The translations under genes and the position numbers were made by a program. Shown one piece after another: positions 33,323 through 45,495 of a stretch of 64,000 nucleotides of DNA. The first letter of the stretch is position 1. The number at the start of each line of letters is the position of its first letter. Below the pieces are notes generated by a model. The model did no database searches. It saw only the letters and a list, made by a program, of their open reading frames with translations, and was not told the DNA's origin. Origin of the DNA: Glandiceps talaboti (Eukaryota; Hemichordata; Enteropneusta; Spengelidae); contig NC_135560.1 in assembly GCF_964340395.1 (NCBI RefSeq), forward strand, positions 7,304,598-7,368,597, read 5' to 3'.

Positions 33323-33580
33323 TGTGTTCTTTAGTGTTTTGGGAAGACCATTTCATACACTATCAAAGTATGCCCAGCAATCTTTCTATCACCTTTTGTT
33401 CTATTACGATGCACCACTAAAGTTGACCCATTATCATGGTAAGTGCACCTCCAATTCCCATTACAGTGTGTCAACTTATAGTGGTGTATTGTAATAGAAC
33501 AAAAGGTGATAGCATGGATGTGGGAAGATTGCTGGACAATCATGAATAAAGTGTGAACTTCCCAAAATACTAAAGCACAT
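33323..33580. mobile_element. Near-perfect foldback element, about 258 bp
   Basis: TTTAGTGTTTTGGGAAG near 33330 pairs with CTTCCCAAAATACTAAA near 33557. CTATCACCTTTTGTTCTATTA near 33387 pairs with its exact complement near 33490. The whole unit can fold into one hairpin with few bulges. Confidence 0.85.
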
Positions 33581-33622
33581 ACAAATCAAACGGCAGCTAA
33601 ATGATGTAGGATGTAGATCGTG

Positions 33623-33705
33623 ATGGTGGTGGTGGTGGTGGTGGTGGTGTGAATGATGATCATGATAATGATGTTAATGATGATGATGATGATGATGATG
33701 ATGAG
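33623..33705. repeat. (GGT)n and (GAT)n microsatellites
   Basis: About nine GGT units, then an interrupted GAT run. Confidence 0.95.
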
Positions 33706-34647
33706 TGTTACATGTATTTTGTGTTTTGAAAGAAATATTTGTCTTTAGTTTATCTTGATATGATTCATTTTGTCTATCTAAAATGTTAATAAATTAGTTC
33801 AGCATGCACAATTTTTTTTGATAGAAGAATTCATTATATTTTCAAGTACCCCCCTCCTCCTAGTCACAATTTTTTTCGGGTACCCCCCCCCTCACTTATG
33901 CTAGACCTCCTCCCTCGATGTTTGTGAATGACGCCCAGTCGTATTATGTGGTTATACATAGTATCACATTTCGACATGCATAAAATCGAATCAGCTCGAT
34001 CTTGACTTTTAGGATGTCATAATTTCGAAAATTGGCAAACCCCCCCCCCCATGTAAACATAAATTGGGATTGGAAGCTGACTTCAATTCAATGACCAGTA
34101 CAGTTCTGTTTGTCATTTGTTCGTTATATATGACATATATAATGTATATAGGATGTCATATATTTGGGGTTTTAACTGAACGCACAAATGGAATCACGAG
34201 ACACACAGAGAAAAGACATAACCATTTTCTTCTGGGTGTACAGTTTCGATCTTTTCAAATTATGGTACATTCACAATACCTTAAAAATCTGCAAACAAGT
34301 TACAAATCTTAAATTTCTGTCATTCTTTCTCATCTTCTCACGGTTGGCTTTGAATGACTTCCGAACGCATTATACCCGGATGTTGAAACCAAACTACAAA
34401 CGGCTTATTTCTGACGTGCGACTAACACAAAACAGTAAAATGATACTCTTGGATATATGACGGTGTTCTCTCAGAAAGAACGTGTTCACGATACTAGTAT
34501 ATTCAAAAGCTTAACAGCAAAGAAAGTTTCTATTACACAGTGAAACAAATCTAACAATCAGCTTGTAAATGAGCTTATGTCTGCCATGAGCAAATGCCAC
34601 GGTAAAGAGCAGTAAACTGGAACAGAAATTTCTCTCCATTGCCCATC

Positions 34648-34762
34648 ATTCTCCTCCTCCTCCTCCTCCTCCTCACAACGACCACCACCACAACCACCAC
34701 CACAATCATCATCATCATTATCATCATCATCATCATCGTCGTCGTCGTCGTCGTCGTCGTCG

Positions 34763-34794
<32 letters not shown>

Positions 34795-34852
34795 GTTGTC
34801 GTCGTCGTCGTCGTCGTCGTAGTCATCGTCACCACCACCATCCCAACCATCC
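34648..34852. repeat. (TCC)n/(ACC)n/(ATC)n/(GTC)n compound trinucleotide repeat
   Basis: Successive blocks of related triplets. The Asp-rich and Ile/Val-rich frames over it are artefacts of the repeat. Confidence 0.97.
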
Positions 34853-35733
34853 CAACCACCTTCACCATTCTCTACCAATTCCCACCAAGTTTTTCGACTC
34901 ACTTTAGTATTTTTTCGACACTACATTGAAGATGGCAAACACTTATATAACACCATGTATTGCACACCCGTAAATCACTAAGTGACCATACATATTTTCA
35001 TAGCCGGGGCAGGCATACGCGTAATTCCAACACAACACTTACTTACATTTTTATATTGAGTACGTGCGCTTTCATTCATTAAAGGTTATCTTCAGTCAAA
35101 ATTATGAATGCATCATGCATTCGGAATTTTGAACGCTCACCTTAGACAACGCTTTGTCACTAACCTAGGCTAGACTCGGTTTGACTATTGTCGTAAGTCA
35201 AGTTGCGTGTTGTAGAAATGAACAAATGGACAAACAATAGATAAACAAATAGATCGATCTAGTCAGGGGTGTAAAACATTGCAATAATTCATCTCGTACA
35301 CTACTTTGTGTTATGGTAAACATTGTTATGCATTGCATCATGTTTAGTTTACGACAGAGTTGACCCTGTCTTGTCATCAGCATTTCCTTTACATGTCATG
35401 TTGTCATGTCTTGCTTTGAAGTTGCAAACAACTGATGCAATGACGCAATCTCATTCTGGTGAAATGTACTTAGTTTCGCATGATAAAAAAACTATCTATC
35501 TATCTATCTGCGTGTCAAAGGTGATAATGTACAATTTCCCCTTGTGCTTGTTGAGTTACGTGCCATAGGTAACGAACGCAAAACAATGTCTCAATCTTAT
35601 CAGACTAGTCGTTAAACTGTGAAGATGGTACTATGTGTGTGAGTGGAACTGTACACGCATCTGTCTAATATTAACTTATGGATGACGTATGTACAAATCT
35701 TCACAGTACCCTGTAGAGTGGTGTGATGACGAA
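34853..35733. other. Non-coding, nothing recognised
   Basis: A short (CTAT)n run lies at 35494-35509; otherwise no feature. Confidence 0.5.
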
Positions 35734-35799
35734 GGTCAACAAACTATGCTTCTGAACGTAAAGTTTGTTCACCTTTACAAATCATACAGATACCATGGG
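35734..35799 (+). repeat. Clustered hairpin element, copy b
   Basis: GGTCAACAAACTATG, loop, AAAGTTTGTTCACC, then TTTACAAATCATACAGATACC. Confidence 0.85.
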
Positions 35800-36269
35800 C
35801 AGCTGCGGGTACGGGTATCAAAAAGATTCTTTTGTTTACGCAAAAACACTCTCCATGCTTAGGGAACTTTTACATACATTTGAATTGTAGATTTTTTAAG
35901 TAAAAGCGAAAACACAAACTTTTGTAATAATGTACTTATGTGATGTATGATATTCACGTTTTAAAGAAAGAAACATAAGGCTTACACATAAAGGAAATAG
36001 CAGTATACGCCGTTTCTAAATTATAGATGAAATCGTCAGAAATGTCAATACTGAGTCTAACCCTATATCTTCATTCCCATTAATGTATCCATAAACTTTT
36101 TTTGTTTTAGTTTTTACTTTCTACAAACTTGTGTGCATAGGTTTAGATACACCGACAATCTAGGTTGTGACTTTGTCACATACTTTTTCATGTTATCTGG
36201 ATGGAGGTGTTGATTCATGTGTTTGTACCCTTTACATTGATATTTTGGTAGATTATATGGGTTGATTTA

Positions 36270-36610
36270 TAAATGGGTGGCCCACTGGATGGATGGATCG
36301 ATTGATAGGTGGATGGGTGAGTCGCAGGATGGATGGATGGATGGATGGATTGAAGAATAGATGGATGAATGACTAGATGGGTGGATTGTTGGAAAATTGG
36401 ATTGAAGGCGGGATGAGGGGGGATGAGTGGGTGGATGGATGGATGGAGTGATGGCTGGTTCAGGTTGGGTGGATGAATGAATGAATGAGTAAATGAATGA
36501 ATGAATGAATGAATGAATGAGTGTTTGAAAGGACGGATGGATGAACGGACGGACGGATGGATGGGTGGGTGGATGGACAGATGGACAGTTTGATGTATTT
36601 ATGTATCGAT
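36270..36610. repeat. (GGAT)n/(GAAT)n degenerate tetranucleotide repeat
   Basis: GGATGGAT, GAATGAAT and GGACGGAC blocks over about 340 bases. Confidence 0.95.
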
Positions 36611-36981
36611 GGATCTATAGTATATAATGTAAAGCCTGTCCTGCAGCCTATGCCGACTATTAGTTGGTAAGCTGCCTGTCAGCTAAATGCGTGTTTGTCG
36701 TTTTGTTGAATGGATCTCAATAAAATCTTGAAGACTTACAAAGGAATTCAACCGTATTCTGAATCAGTTCATGATGAAGTAAAATTTTAAAAACAACGGT
36801 CTCATAATACCTGATGAGTACTGACAGCAGTATGTTACAATGTTATTATTTGTTTTACTTTAAGTAAATTAACAACACAAACAATGGGCCATGTCCTCGT
36901 GACAGGGAAAGTAACACAATTGATTAATCTTATGTAATCTAAATAACAGCCCTTACAGCATCACCCAGTAAGTTTCTCATG

Positions 36982-37045
36982 GGTCAACACACTTTACGCT
37001 CCGTTGAAAGTTTGTTCACCTTTACAAATCATACAGACACCCTGT
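36982..37045 (+). repeat. Clustered hairpin element, copy c
   Basis: GGTCAACACACTTT, loop, AAAGTTTGTTCACC, then TTTACAAATCATACAGACACC and CTGT. Confidence 0.87.
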
Positions 37046-38070
37046 GATTTCACAAAATGCTAGCTCTTCTAGAACGTTTAGGCAAATCAATGAGTGTGAG
37101 TTAACAAGCTGCAATTACGATCACCCTGTTTCGATAATACAAACAATAAGGGAGGCTTCAGTGATTTTGGCTAGGGGGAATTATGAGTGGGGTCAGATTT
37201 TACAAATCATTTCTCGGGGGAGGGCCATGACTAATTTCATTATCTAACTTTGAATTGTTTAGTGATTTTGGCATCTCACCACGGCAATCATTGCCATATC
37301 CCACAGCTGTTTCACGATACCAGAACATAGAAATGAAATCAATACTAAAAACCATGCAATGAATGCATTTTTTGTTGTGGTGTGATGAGAAAAGTTTGTC
37401 TCACAAGAGAGAAGGATTTAGTGTGGCAAGATATTGGGGATAATGTGGAGTGGGGATATTGGCCTCGCTCGTTCCTGACAATGTCACATCCATCTAGTCT
37501 TTTTGGGACTGCTCTTCAGCTTTGCAAATTGTATCTAAAGCTGGTGGGGTGGGGTGGGGTGGGGGTGGGGGGTTTAAATATCAGCTGTAATTTGTTTTAT
37601 AGAAATGTCATATTGTTTGGGTTGTTTTGCTCCTTCTTGCTATATATGGCTAGAGGCTCTCGAATCACTTTTTGGAAAATACTATACTATTAATTTACAT
37701 TCATGATAATAGTAAAGCTTCAATTTTCATTCATATTAATTTTATCCTTATAGTGGAGGGTCTTTATATAGAGCAAGTGGTATCCTAAACTGGTTTAAAT
37801 CTGATGTAGGAATATGACTCGATTCCTTTACTTACCTTTATTTCCTACAAATAACGTAGTTTGTTTTATTGTTCTGGGAGAAATCGCCTCTTCATATCAC
37901 TCATGGAGTGACAAAATAAGAATCAAACTGTGTATAAGTCGTATTACTAAATCATATTCGATCAGATCGAGTACAATAATTGTAATATAAATTAGTTAAT
38001 ATAAATCAACCTAAAGAACATGTGCACCAACTTTCGTTTGAATTGAGCTAGCCGTTTTTTTGAGAAAATG
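37046..38070. other. Non-coding, nothing recognised
   Basis: A (GGGGT)n tract lies at 37543-37573. The 103-codon frame at 37382-37693 has no recognisable domain. Confidence 0.5.
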
Positions 38071-38075
38071 ATGAC

Positions 38076-38150
<75 letters not shown>

Positions 38151-38168
38151 GACAGACAGACAGACAGA
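38076..38168. repeat. (CAGA)n-(CA)n-(CAGA)n microsatellite
   Basis: CA core flanked on both sides by CAGA units. Confidence 0.97.
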
Positions 38169-38799
38169 CTTTTCATCCCTATATTTTAAACTTCCATTAG
38201 ATGGAAGAAACATTATTTTAAAAATTGTGAAAACAAGCCTCTATGGACACACTTCAACGATGTCAAAATTGTCATATCTGACATTTCATCTCATCTTGTT
38301 AGTCCAAATAGGCAATTAATCCGGATAACGTATGAGGATTTCTTTAAGCCTATAATGATCTTGATCCAAATGGATCTTAATCCCTACGCACGTGAAACGA
38401 CACTGTCAAGATCATCCGACAAAAGCCAATTAATCTAAGAGAATCTAAGACTTTGAGAGTAAAAGTTCCAATTTTGAAATAGCATTGCAAATACCAAGTG
38501 ATCTAAGGAGACGAAGGCAAGAACCTCGACTAATCTGTTCAGAAGCTAAGTGGACTTCGACTAGGAAACATTCCGTTCCGAAGATGAAGAAGTTGACTAG
38601 AAATGAAGTAATCAGGTACTTGAAAGTTCTCCCTGTTGACAAATCAGTAAAATAACAAAGGGAACATTCTGTCGCAGATGACAATTTGTAGGCCTAGTAA
38701 CTCAGGATTGTTAAGTAAAATCTCAAACACTATAGTCAGAGGTAAAATGGATCGTGTAGGTGGAGAGTTACCCTTGCACCTACCACGTCTTCATGGTAG

Positions 38800-38864
38800 G
38801 GTGAACAAACTTTGCATTCAGTCTAAAGTTTGTTCACCTTTACAAATCTAACAGACACCCTGTC
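38800..38864 (+). repeat. Clustered hairpin element, copy d (best stem)
   Basis: GGTGAACAAACTTT and AAAGTTTGTTCACC are exact complements, 14 bp with an 11-base loop. TTTACAAATCTAACAGACACC and CTGTC follow. Upstream GTAGGTGGAGAGTTACCCTT (near 38757) is shared with copy f. Confidence 0.92.
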
Positions 38865-39465
38865 ATATACTGTGCTCTGTAGCTTAAGGGAGCTTTCAGT
38901 TTTAACGACTGGGAATGGTCGTAAGGGGTGCTTAATTCAGAGTGAAAGTTGGTACACGGATTTACCGTAAAGTGTCACCATTGACAGTTTCCAATTCTGA
39001 TCGACATCTTAACAGCCTTTAAGACAATGCTGCCATCAGAAGCGACTATACCTAACTTTTCACAGGAAGAAGCAGATCTGCAGAGCGAATTTACAGGGTT
39101 CAAATATAACATGAATTAAAAGAATGGTAAATGACACGATGAATGTTAAAACGAATAGTTGTATTGTATTTCGTCAGAAATGAACTTGGGAAGTTTTTAA
39201 CAGGAAACCTGGTTGACATAAAAACTGCTCCTTAGTATAATTATGCCAGTACGGTTAACTTTTGTGAACATTCATATACTTAATGAAAATGAATATACTT
39301 TAAAATCTAGGTTGGTTTCAGAAGAACTTAAGGGGCAGAGGTTTAATCTATCATGACTGATATATTTATAATATCATGGCATATATGTCCTTTCTATATC
39401 ACGGGTAGGACTACCTACTTTGTGGCTGTATAATGAATGCTAATTACAAATCAAACTTGGAGGAT
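38865..39465. other. Non-coding, nothing recognised
   Basis: No frame or repeat pair seen. Confidence 0.5.
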
Positions 39466-39469
39466 ATAT

Positions 39470-40060
39470 CTTTCAAAGTGGCTCAGAATGTCATGAAATT
39501 TAGTTGAACCCGGATATAATTGCAACAAAGACAATTTTTAGTGCATTTTAATCATAATGTAATGCTGAATAATGGGGTCGATTTGATACCATCACTGATA
39601 CCTTCTATCAGACTTGCATATTAAATGAATAATTTGCATAATTCAGTATATTTATTAACTGGGATATATCATCAATGGTAGCTGAATATTTCATCAAACT
39701 TTGTTGAATTACCAATGATACAATCACTCTTATATCCAATAGGTATGATAGGAGCAATTTGCATAATATGTGACTAATTTGCATTATTATTTATATTTAC
39801 AAATTAGGAGATATACTGTGGCAGGTAAGAACTTCAAAAACTTTGCGGGATATACTAATTCTATCATACCATATATCCTGTAGATATTATGGATACGATT
39901 TGTATGTAAATTAATAATTTGCATAATTATTAATATTTACCAATTAGTTGATTTGTATTAAAAATGAACAATTTGCATAATTACCAATATTTACCAGCTA
40001 GTTGACTTTCGTCTAGGTTATCAGTTATTTCATCAGCATATCTCGTGTGTGTATGATATG
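39470..40060. repeat. Diverged relative of the tubulin-insertion element
   Basis: Near 39508 the sequence reads GAACCC..ATAATTGCAACA..AATTTTTAGTGCAT, then ATGCTGAATAA, matching the left arm at 12502-12570 in order and spacing with roughly a quarter of positions changed. Repeated AATTTGCATAATTA.. and TTTACCAATTAGTTGA units follow. The TAGTCCAGTCAA terminus is not present. Confidence 0.6.
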
Positions 40061-40447
40061 GACATCACATGAATACGAATGGCGTTTAATTGTCATTTTA
40101 ATTTTTTTGAAATGACATCCAGACATGTACAGTTTCGGGTTCTATCAGAATTCGAAGATGGCGCCATCTGCTTTCCTTCAGACTTCAAAGCGCTTGCAAT
40201 TTCACGTACACGTGTAAGGCAATGCATGAAGGTACAATACTCAAATGTTTTTCTTTTTTTGTACTTATCATGATTCAGTTTATTTCGTTCATTTCATTTC
40301 CTCGTGTTATATTGTAATTTCATAATTGCTTTTATGAGATTGCAGATCCCCTGTACATCTTTATCCTGAAATAAATTTTATTACTAAATCATAATACATA
40401 ATTATAAATATAGCGATAATTACCCTTGCCCCGGCCAGATCTAAATA

Positions 40448-40513
40448 GGTGAACAAACTTTGCCATTCAGCCTAAAGTTTGTTTACCTTTACAAATCTAA
40501 CTGACACCCTGTC
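40448..40513 (+). repeat. Clustered hairpin element, copy e
   Basis: GGTGAACAAACTTT pairs with AAAGTTTGTTTACC, with one G-T wobble. TTTACAAATCTAACTGACACC and CTGTC follow. Confidence 0.9.
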
Positions 40514-40875
40514 AAAGGCTTTTAGAATAAATCGCAGTGTAGCTTTAACAGATATTGAACGTCCCGTGGCTCAGTAAGATACGAAAATAAACGTAGAATG
40601 CAAAGTACACATTTAGCACAATAACTATGATAGAGGTCTGTTTGTTCAAATTTGAATCATTCCACAATGATCGACAAACAAGTAAATGCCAGAAGTTTGT
40701 AAATCTGAAAAAATATGACAAATTTGACGGTTTTTTAAAATTACATTTAATAGGGCGAGGAGGAGATTTAGAAAGGGGCTATAAATCTTCAACACCATTA
40801 ATGCCGAGCATACATTACCCCCACCCCCCGCCTCCGCCCCAACAAATCAATACGGCTATAGGGTTTACAGATTAA

Positions 40876-41510
40876 AGGGACACAGTCTGTAACTTTATGG
40901 TTCTTGTTAGTTACTTAGTTACTTTTTTTTCACATTTAAATAGCTTTACATTTCCCAGCTATTTAATACATGCTGAAACATTTCACTTACTGTAGACAGA
41001 TGATGTGAAAATGACCTCAAGGCATATTTTGTGAAAAGCAAACAATTTTGAAAAACGCTACTGTCGCATACTTTTTCTGAAACCATTTTGATATAATGAC
41101 TTCACAATATTGCACACCCCCAACAACATTGAATCATCCCACCCGTTGGTTATATACACGGTGTGTGGTGCAAATATATCCAATCAAACTGATTTTTCAG
41201 TCCGCACCCAAAAATCAGCGCCTCAAAAAAGTCAAGATTTCAACTCATTACTAGACCACTTTTAGATAAAATAGGTTTTTAATTGATATGTAAAATGTCT
41301 AATCATTGACATTTTAACAATTTTCACTTAATTTAATTTACTGCTGTTGTTGTCTGATAAAAAAAACAATGCCCCAGTTTTCACCTACTGCAGGTCTAAC
41401 CATCTCTAAACCGTGTTCATGTGGATTTCTCCCATGCAAGGTTTTGGTAGCTATTGTGTGTATGATTGACTTAGGCCGAAAATTTGATTTCAGTTACAGA
41501 CTGTGTCGCT
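40876..41510. mobile_element. MITE family A, complete copy with TTAA duplication
   Basis: Starts AGGGACACAGTCTGTAACT and ends AGTTACAGACTGTGTCGCT, with TTAA directly outside both ends (40872-40875, 41511-41514). 635 bp, no transposase frame. TTAA targets suggest Kolobok or piggyBac transposases acting in trans. Confidence 0.87.
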
Positions 41511-41631
41511 TTAATATATTTATATAACGACTAACAAGGCATTCTGTCATATTGGAAATAATGAATCAGATCTCAGTTTAAAATGAGCAATGTAGGTGGA
41601 GAGTTACCCTTGCACCGACAAATTCTTTAAG

Positions 41632-41696
41632 GGTGAACAAACTTTGCATTTTGTCCATAGTTTGTTAACCTTTGCAAATCTGACAGAGACCCTGTC
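41632..41696 (+). repeat. Clustered hairpin element, copy f
   Basis: GGTGAACAAACTTTG, loop, ATAGTTTGTTAACC, then TTTGCAAATCTGACAGAGACC and CTGTC. Shares upstream GTAGGTGGAGAGTTACCCTT with copy d. Confidence 0.85.
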
Positions 41697-42608
41697 TTTT
41701 AAGATTCGGGAATAAATGGTTTAAATGGGGGTACTTTTGTTTTAGGATGCAGTGAGGTTGAGATATGTGGGGTGTTATAACAAACACTAATTGTTGGACT
41801 TTCCATTGCGACAAAAAATATGTAATTTTTATGATTGTATATTTTTGCTTATACCTGTTATCAATGCTTTCGGGGTGCATACCAATCTTGACGAGGGGGT
41901 TTCGTCCATTTTTTTTAAAACTTAAAATCATGAATACACACACATCATGTACACTTTGTGAAGGAGAAAGTTTTGCAATGGCACGGAACAGGACTGGATT
42001 GCAAGGTACTTGAGTGCATTCCATTCCTATATCTCAGCCACTGTTTTTATATCACCTGATGAGTGCGTACCTTTCACAATGCACGTACACCATGAACCCT
42101 CGTGTCCCTCGTCTCTGGTCTCGCGTGTACTCACCAATAAAATAAATAGACGAGATCTGCCACATGCACGTAGTGGGCATCACATCGTTTCCAATTATAT
42201 TTGCATTTGTGAAAATGTATTCTAAAATAATATCACTGCATTACACCAAATAAAATTCTAGGGATAATTACATTTGTACCCATTCATTATATTGGACCAT
42301 TAAACATATTTTGGTGGTTTCAGAATTGTTACAATATAAATTTAAATTCATATTTGAAGAAGATGACGTCGCATATTTGCGAGTTGACGTAGAACATTGA
42401 TCTATTTGCCGAGAGCGAGCAGATGTATACGTAACTTTAGGACTGTCTGGTTATATATTTCTCAGGAGAATTATCAATAAAATTTCTACTAGAGACTGTG
42501 GATCTAATGACTGTCTTAATAGTGACTGTATGTCGGTATTAAGTATTGCGGTCTTATCTCTGAGAGGAAAGGAAAGTGTAATATACCGTACATAAATTGC
42601 ATTAGTGT
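41697..42608. other. Non-coding, nothing recognised
   Basis: Frames at 41665-42024 and 41765-42013 lie opposite each other and show no domain. Confidence 0.45.
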
Positions 42609-42612
42609 TTTA

Positions 42613-43095
42613 AAGCTACACTGACTGCAACTCGACTAATCAAAAAATGTATTTTGTTAGATATACTGACTTACTTATAATACTGTACACTCTGAACAGT
42701 ATTGAATCACCTTTGGGTAAATGTGTTTGTGTAGCTGTATACATAGTATGGTACAATCAAATTGGATTTTTGGTTCATACCCAAAAAACAGCGCCCCCAA
42801 TTCGATCATAATTTCAACATCATGCTGTACTATGGATGCAATCGATCTCAAATCAACATTTGCAATATCTAAGTATTGGTATTTTAACAAATAAAATGTT
42901 AAAATCTTGTGCGAAAAAATAACACTGTAGTTACAACCAGTGCTTGTGCTATGCATACTTGTTGTCTTAGGCATGTTGTGTGTTGTCTTATATGTATAAA
43001 TAAGCATTGTGAGAGTGATTTCAACTTTTTTGAGAATTTTAGGTTGCTGCATTTGGTCCACATGCAAGGATAAATGGCTGGGGAGAGAATCCTTG
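42613..43095 (+). mobile_element. MITE family A, copy with left end only
   Basis: The left end AGCTACACTGACTGCAACT follows TTAA (42609-42612) and resembles the 40876 end. Internal blocks GTACACTCTGAACAGTATTG and TTTTTGGTTCATACCC match the other copies. The right TIR is not recognisable. Confidence 0.7.
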
Positions 43096-43099
43096 GTCA

Positions 43100-44373
43100 C
43101 TGTATTCTTTCAGTAGCGGGGGCAAGGGTTTTGTAAGCAACAAAATCGAAAAATTACGAGTGAACGGGGGAAGCAATCACGCTAAAACTGTTATGTTCTC
43201 CCAAAAGCCTAATCATAATTATTAAGGAATTGTAACAATTGAACAAGGGGGCCATGTTTTCCCTTCATTTGTGTCAGTCAATGTGTCAGTAATTTTGAAA
43301 AACTTAGAAAGTTTAAGTGTATACCAAATATAGATGAATATTGTATACAAACACGTAAAAGCAATTGAGTTGAAATAAGACAAAAAGATAAAGTTATTTC
43401 CTTGACATGTCTTCCTTGACATATTTCACTCTTCAAACCTTACAATACAGCGACATATATATTGCTTCACCATATGGACTTTTATGTTTTTACGATATTT
43501 AAACAAAAAATTAGTTTTCAACGCACTTTGAATCAAATTTTGCAACTTATATAGCGATCAAATGAAGAGCAACATCCAAACTATGTATTTTATGTGATAA
43601 TGGAAAACACGTATCATCCAGGCACCCCACTCCATAACACTCCACCACCCCACCCCCGCCACCACCCCCGTTTGAATAAAGAAATATATAGCTCTCTTGT
43701 TGCAGCAATTAATCATTAAAAATAATATTTTATATTACATGGATATGCAATTGGTAACAGAATAATGTTGGTGTGAACTAAATAACAAAAAATAAATTGC
43801 TGTAATTGTAATTTGTAAATGTAACCTTTCATAACTATTTTCACGACAAAAGTGTTATTCGTTGTAAGGTTTTCAAGGCACCAAAATAAAAATAAAACAT
43901 ACTGGTTTTATAAAATGACCTACAGAGATTTTTTCCAACTTGTGCACGTTAGATCGGGAATCTACAATGTCGACTACTCATTTTTGACAAAATGCTACCC
44001 TTGTACCCCTCCTCCCGAAATATCCCCTCCCCAGCAAGTTTAAGGTGAGCGGTCCCTTAAGTGAAATTGTGTTATTTTTTCTGTCTAGCCTTTCCAAAAA
44101 TTTTGTTGTTCTCTGGTTTCTCTGTCGTGACTCATCATATTGAATTAATATTCAGTCTGCAGTGACTCTTACTTCAACTCCAGACGATCAACGTCAGAGG
44201 AAGACAGGGGTTTGTTTATCAAACGGACATCAAGTTTTTCTCGGAGCTCGTCATAGAGTTGTATGTGTGTTTTTTTTAAGGACAAGAAGTTCAAGCAAGA
44301 AATTAGAACAATGGGATTGCTAATTTAGGTGACGAGTCAATATTTAGAAAAGCCTTATCCTGATAAAGAGCAA
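43100..44373. other. Non-coding, nothing recognised
   Basis: C-rich homopolymer-like stretch near 43622-43672; otherwise no feature. Confidence 0.5.
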
Positions 44374-44438
44374 GGTGAACAAACTATGCCAATCTTTGAC
44401 AGTTTGTTCACCTTTACAAATCATATTGACACCCTGTG
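44374..44438 (+). repeat. Clustered hairpin element, copy g
   Basis: GGTGAACAAACTATG, loop, CAGTTTGTTCACC, then TTTACAAATCATATTGACACC and CTGTG. Confidence 0.87.
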
Positions 44439-44825
44439 ACTTGGCTCCCTTTTCTTTCAAATCACAGGAAAAATTGTGCGGAAATCTAACTTATAAGAAC
44501 AGTTTCTGTAATGTTGCGTTTTATACACATTAAATTCAGTTGTAAAGAAGGTAAATATGTCATTGTCTATTTTTTTCGACACTCTGGCCCGATTTTAAGG
44601 ACAGCTTGCTGTACAACGCTAATGAGCGCCCCCACAGTTTAAAAGTACTACATCTAGCATCCTCTTTCACTGCATGCTCAGGTCGCCAATATTAGTATTT
44701 AAATGGCAGCTGTTTCTTCATGAGACGGCTAAAACACCACTACGTGATATATAGATACAAGAAAATATGTTTTAGCGTGCGTAACATTATTTTGTTATGT
44801 CTTATTACAACCGCAGCCCTCAAGG

Positions 44826-44893
44826 GGTCAACACACTTTTAGGAAAGTAGGATAGTTTGTTCACCTTTAGCAAATCTAACAGGGACCATCTCA
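44826..44893 (+). repeat. Clustered hairpin element, copy h
   Basis: GGTCAACACACTTTT, loop, ATAGTTTGTTCACC, then TTTAGCAAATCTAACAGGGACC. Confidence 0.85.
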
Positions 44894-45216
44894 TTCAGGC
44901 AGAAACTACACTTTCTGTTGTCCAGATTTGGGCTATTTTAGTTAATATCACTTAGTTTGAGTAAATTATGCAAATCTACATTATATAAATACAAATATAG
45001 CGAATAATTCTCCTGCAAAACATGTGTTAGATTTTGTTGGAAAGTCACAGCGCCCTCAGACGGAAGCTATAGGCCTATCATTTATATTCGTTTTTATTCA
45101 CGCAAATTTCGGTAAATTTTATGAAAAACGTGTATTATCAAAGTGACAATCGATTGATTGTTTGATAGATAGAAAGATAGACTTGTAAAACATACTTAGT
45201 ACTTTCCTAAAGTATC

Positions 45217-45495
45217 ATCGTCGTCCTCGTCGTCGTCGTCGTCGTCGTCGTCATCATCATCATCATCATTATCATCATTATCACCATCACAATCACCACC
45301 ATCACCACAACCACCACCACCACCACCACCACCATCACCACAACCACGATCACCGCTGCAACCACCACCACCACCACCACCACCACCACCATCATCACCA
45401 CTACATCTTACCACCACCGTAATCACCACTGGAACCACCATTATCACCACCACACTGTACCACCACCGTAATCACCACTGCAACCACCACCATCG
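45217..45495. repeat. (GTC)n/(ATC)n/(ACC)n compound repeat
   Basis: Triplet blocks plus a longer repeated unit near CCACCGTAATCACCACTG (45413 and 45461). Confidence 0.95.

Noticed and set aside
34558-34902. Asp-rich and Ile/Val-rich frames over the triplet repeat
   Set aside because: Translation of compound triplet repeats on both strands.
31644-44893. Hairpin family as histone mRNA stem-loops or tRNA genes
   Set aside because: The stem sequence is unrelated to the histone 3' stem-loop, no histone genes are present, and the clover-leaf and A/B box sequences of tRNAs are missing.
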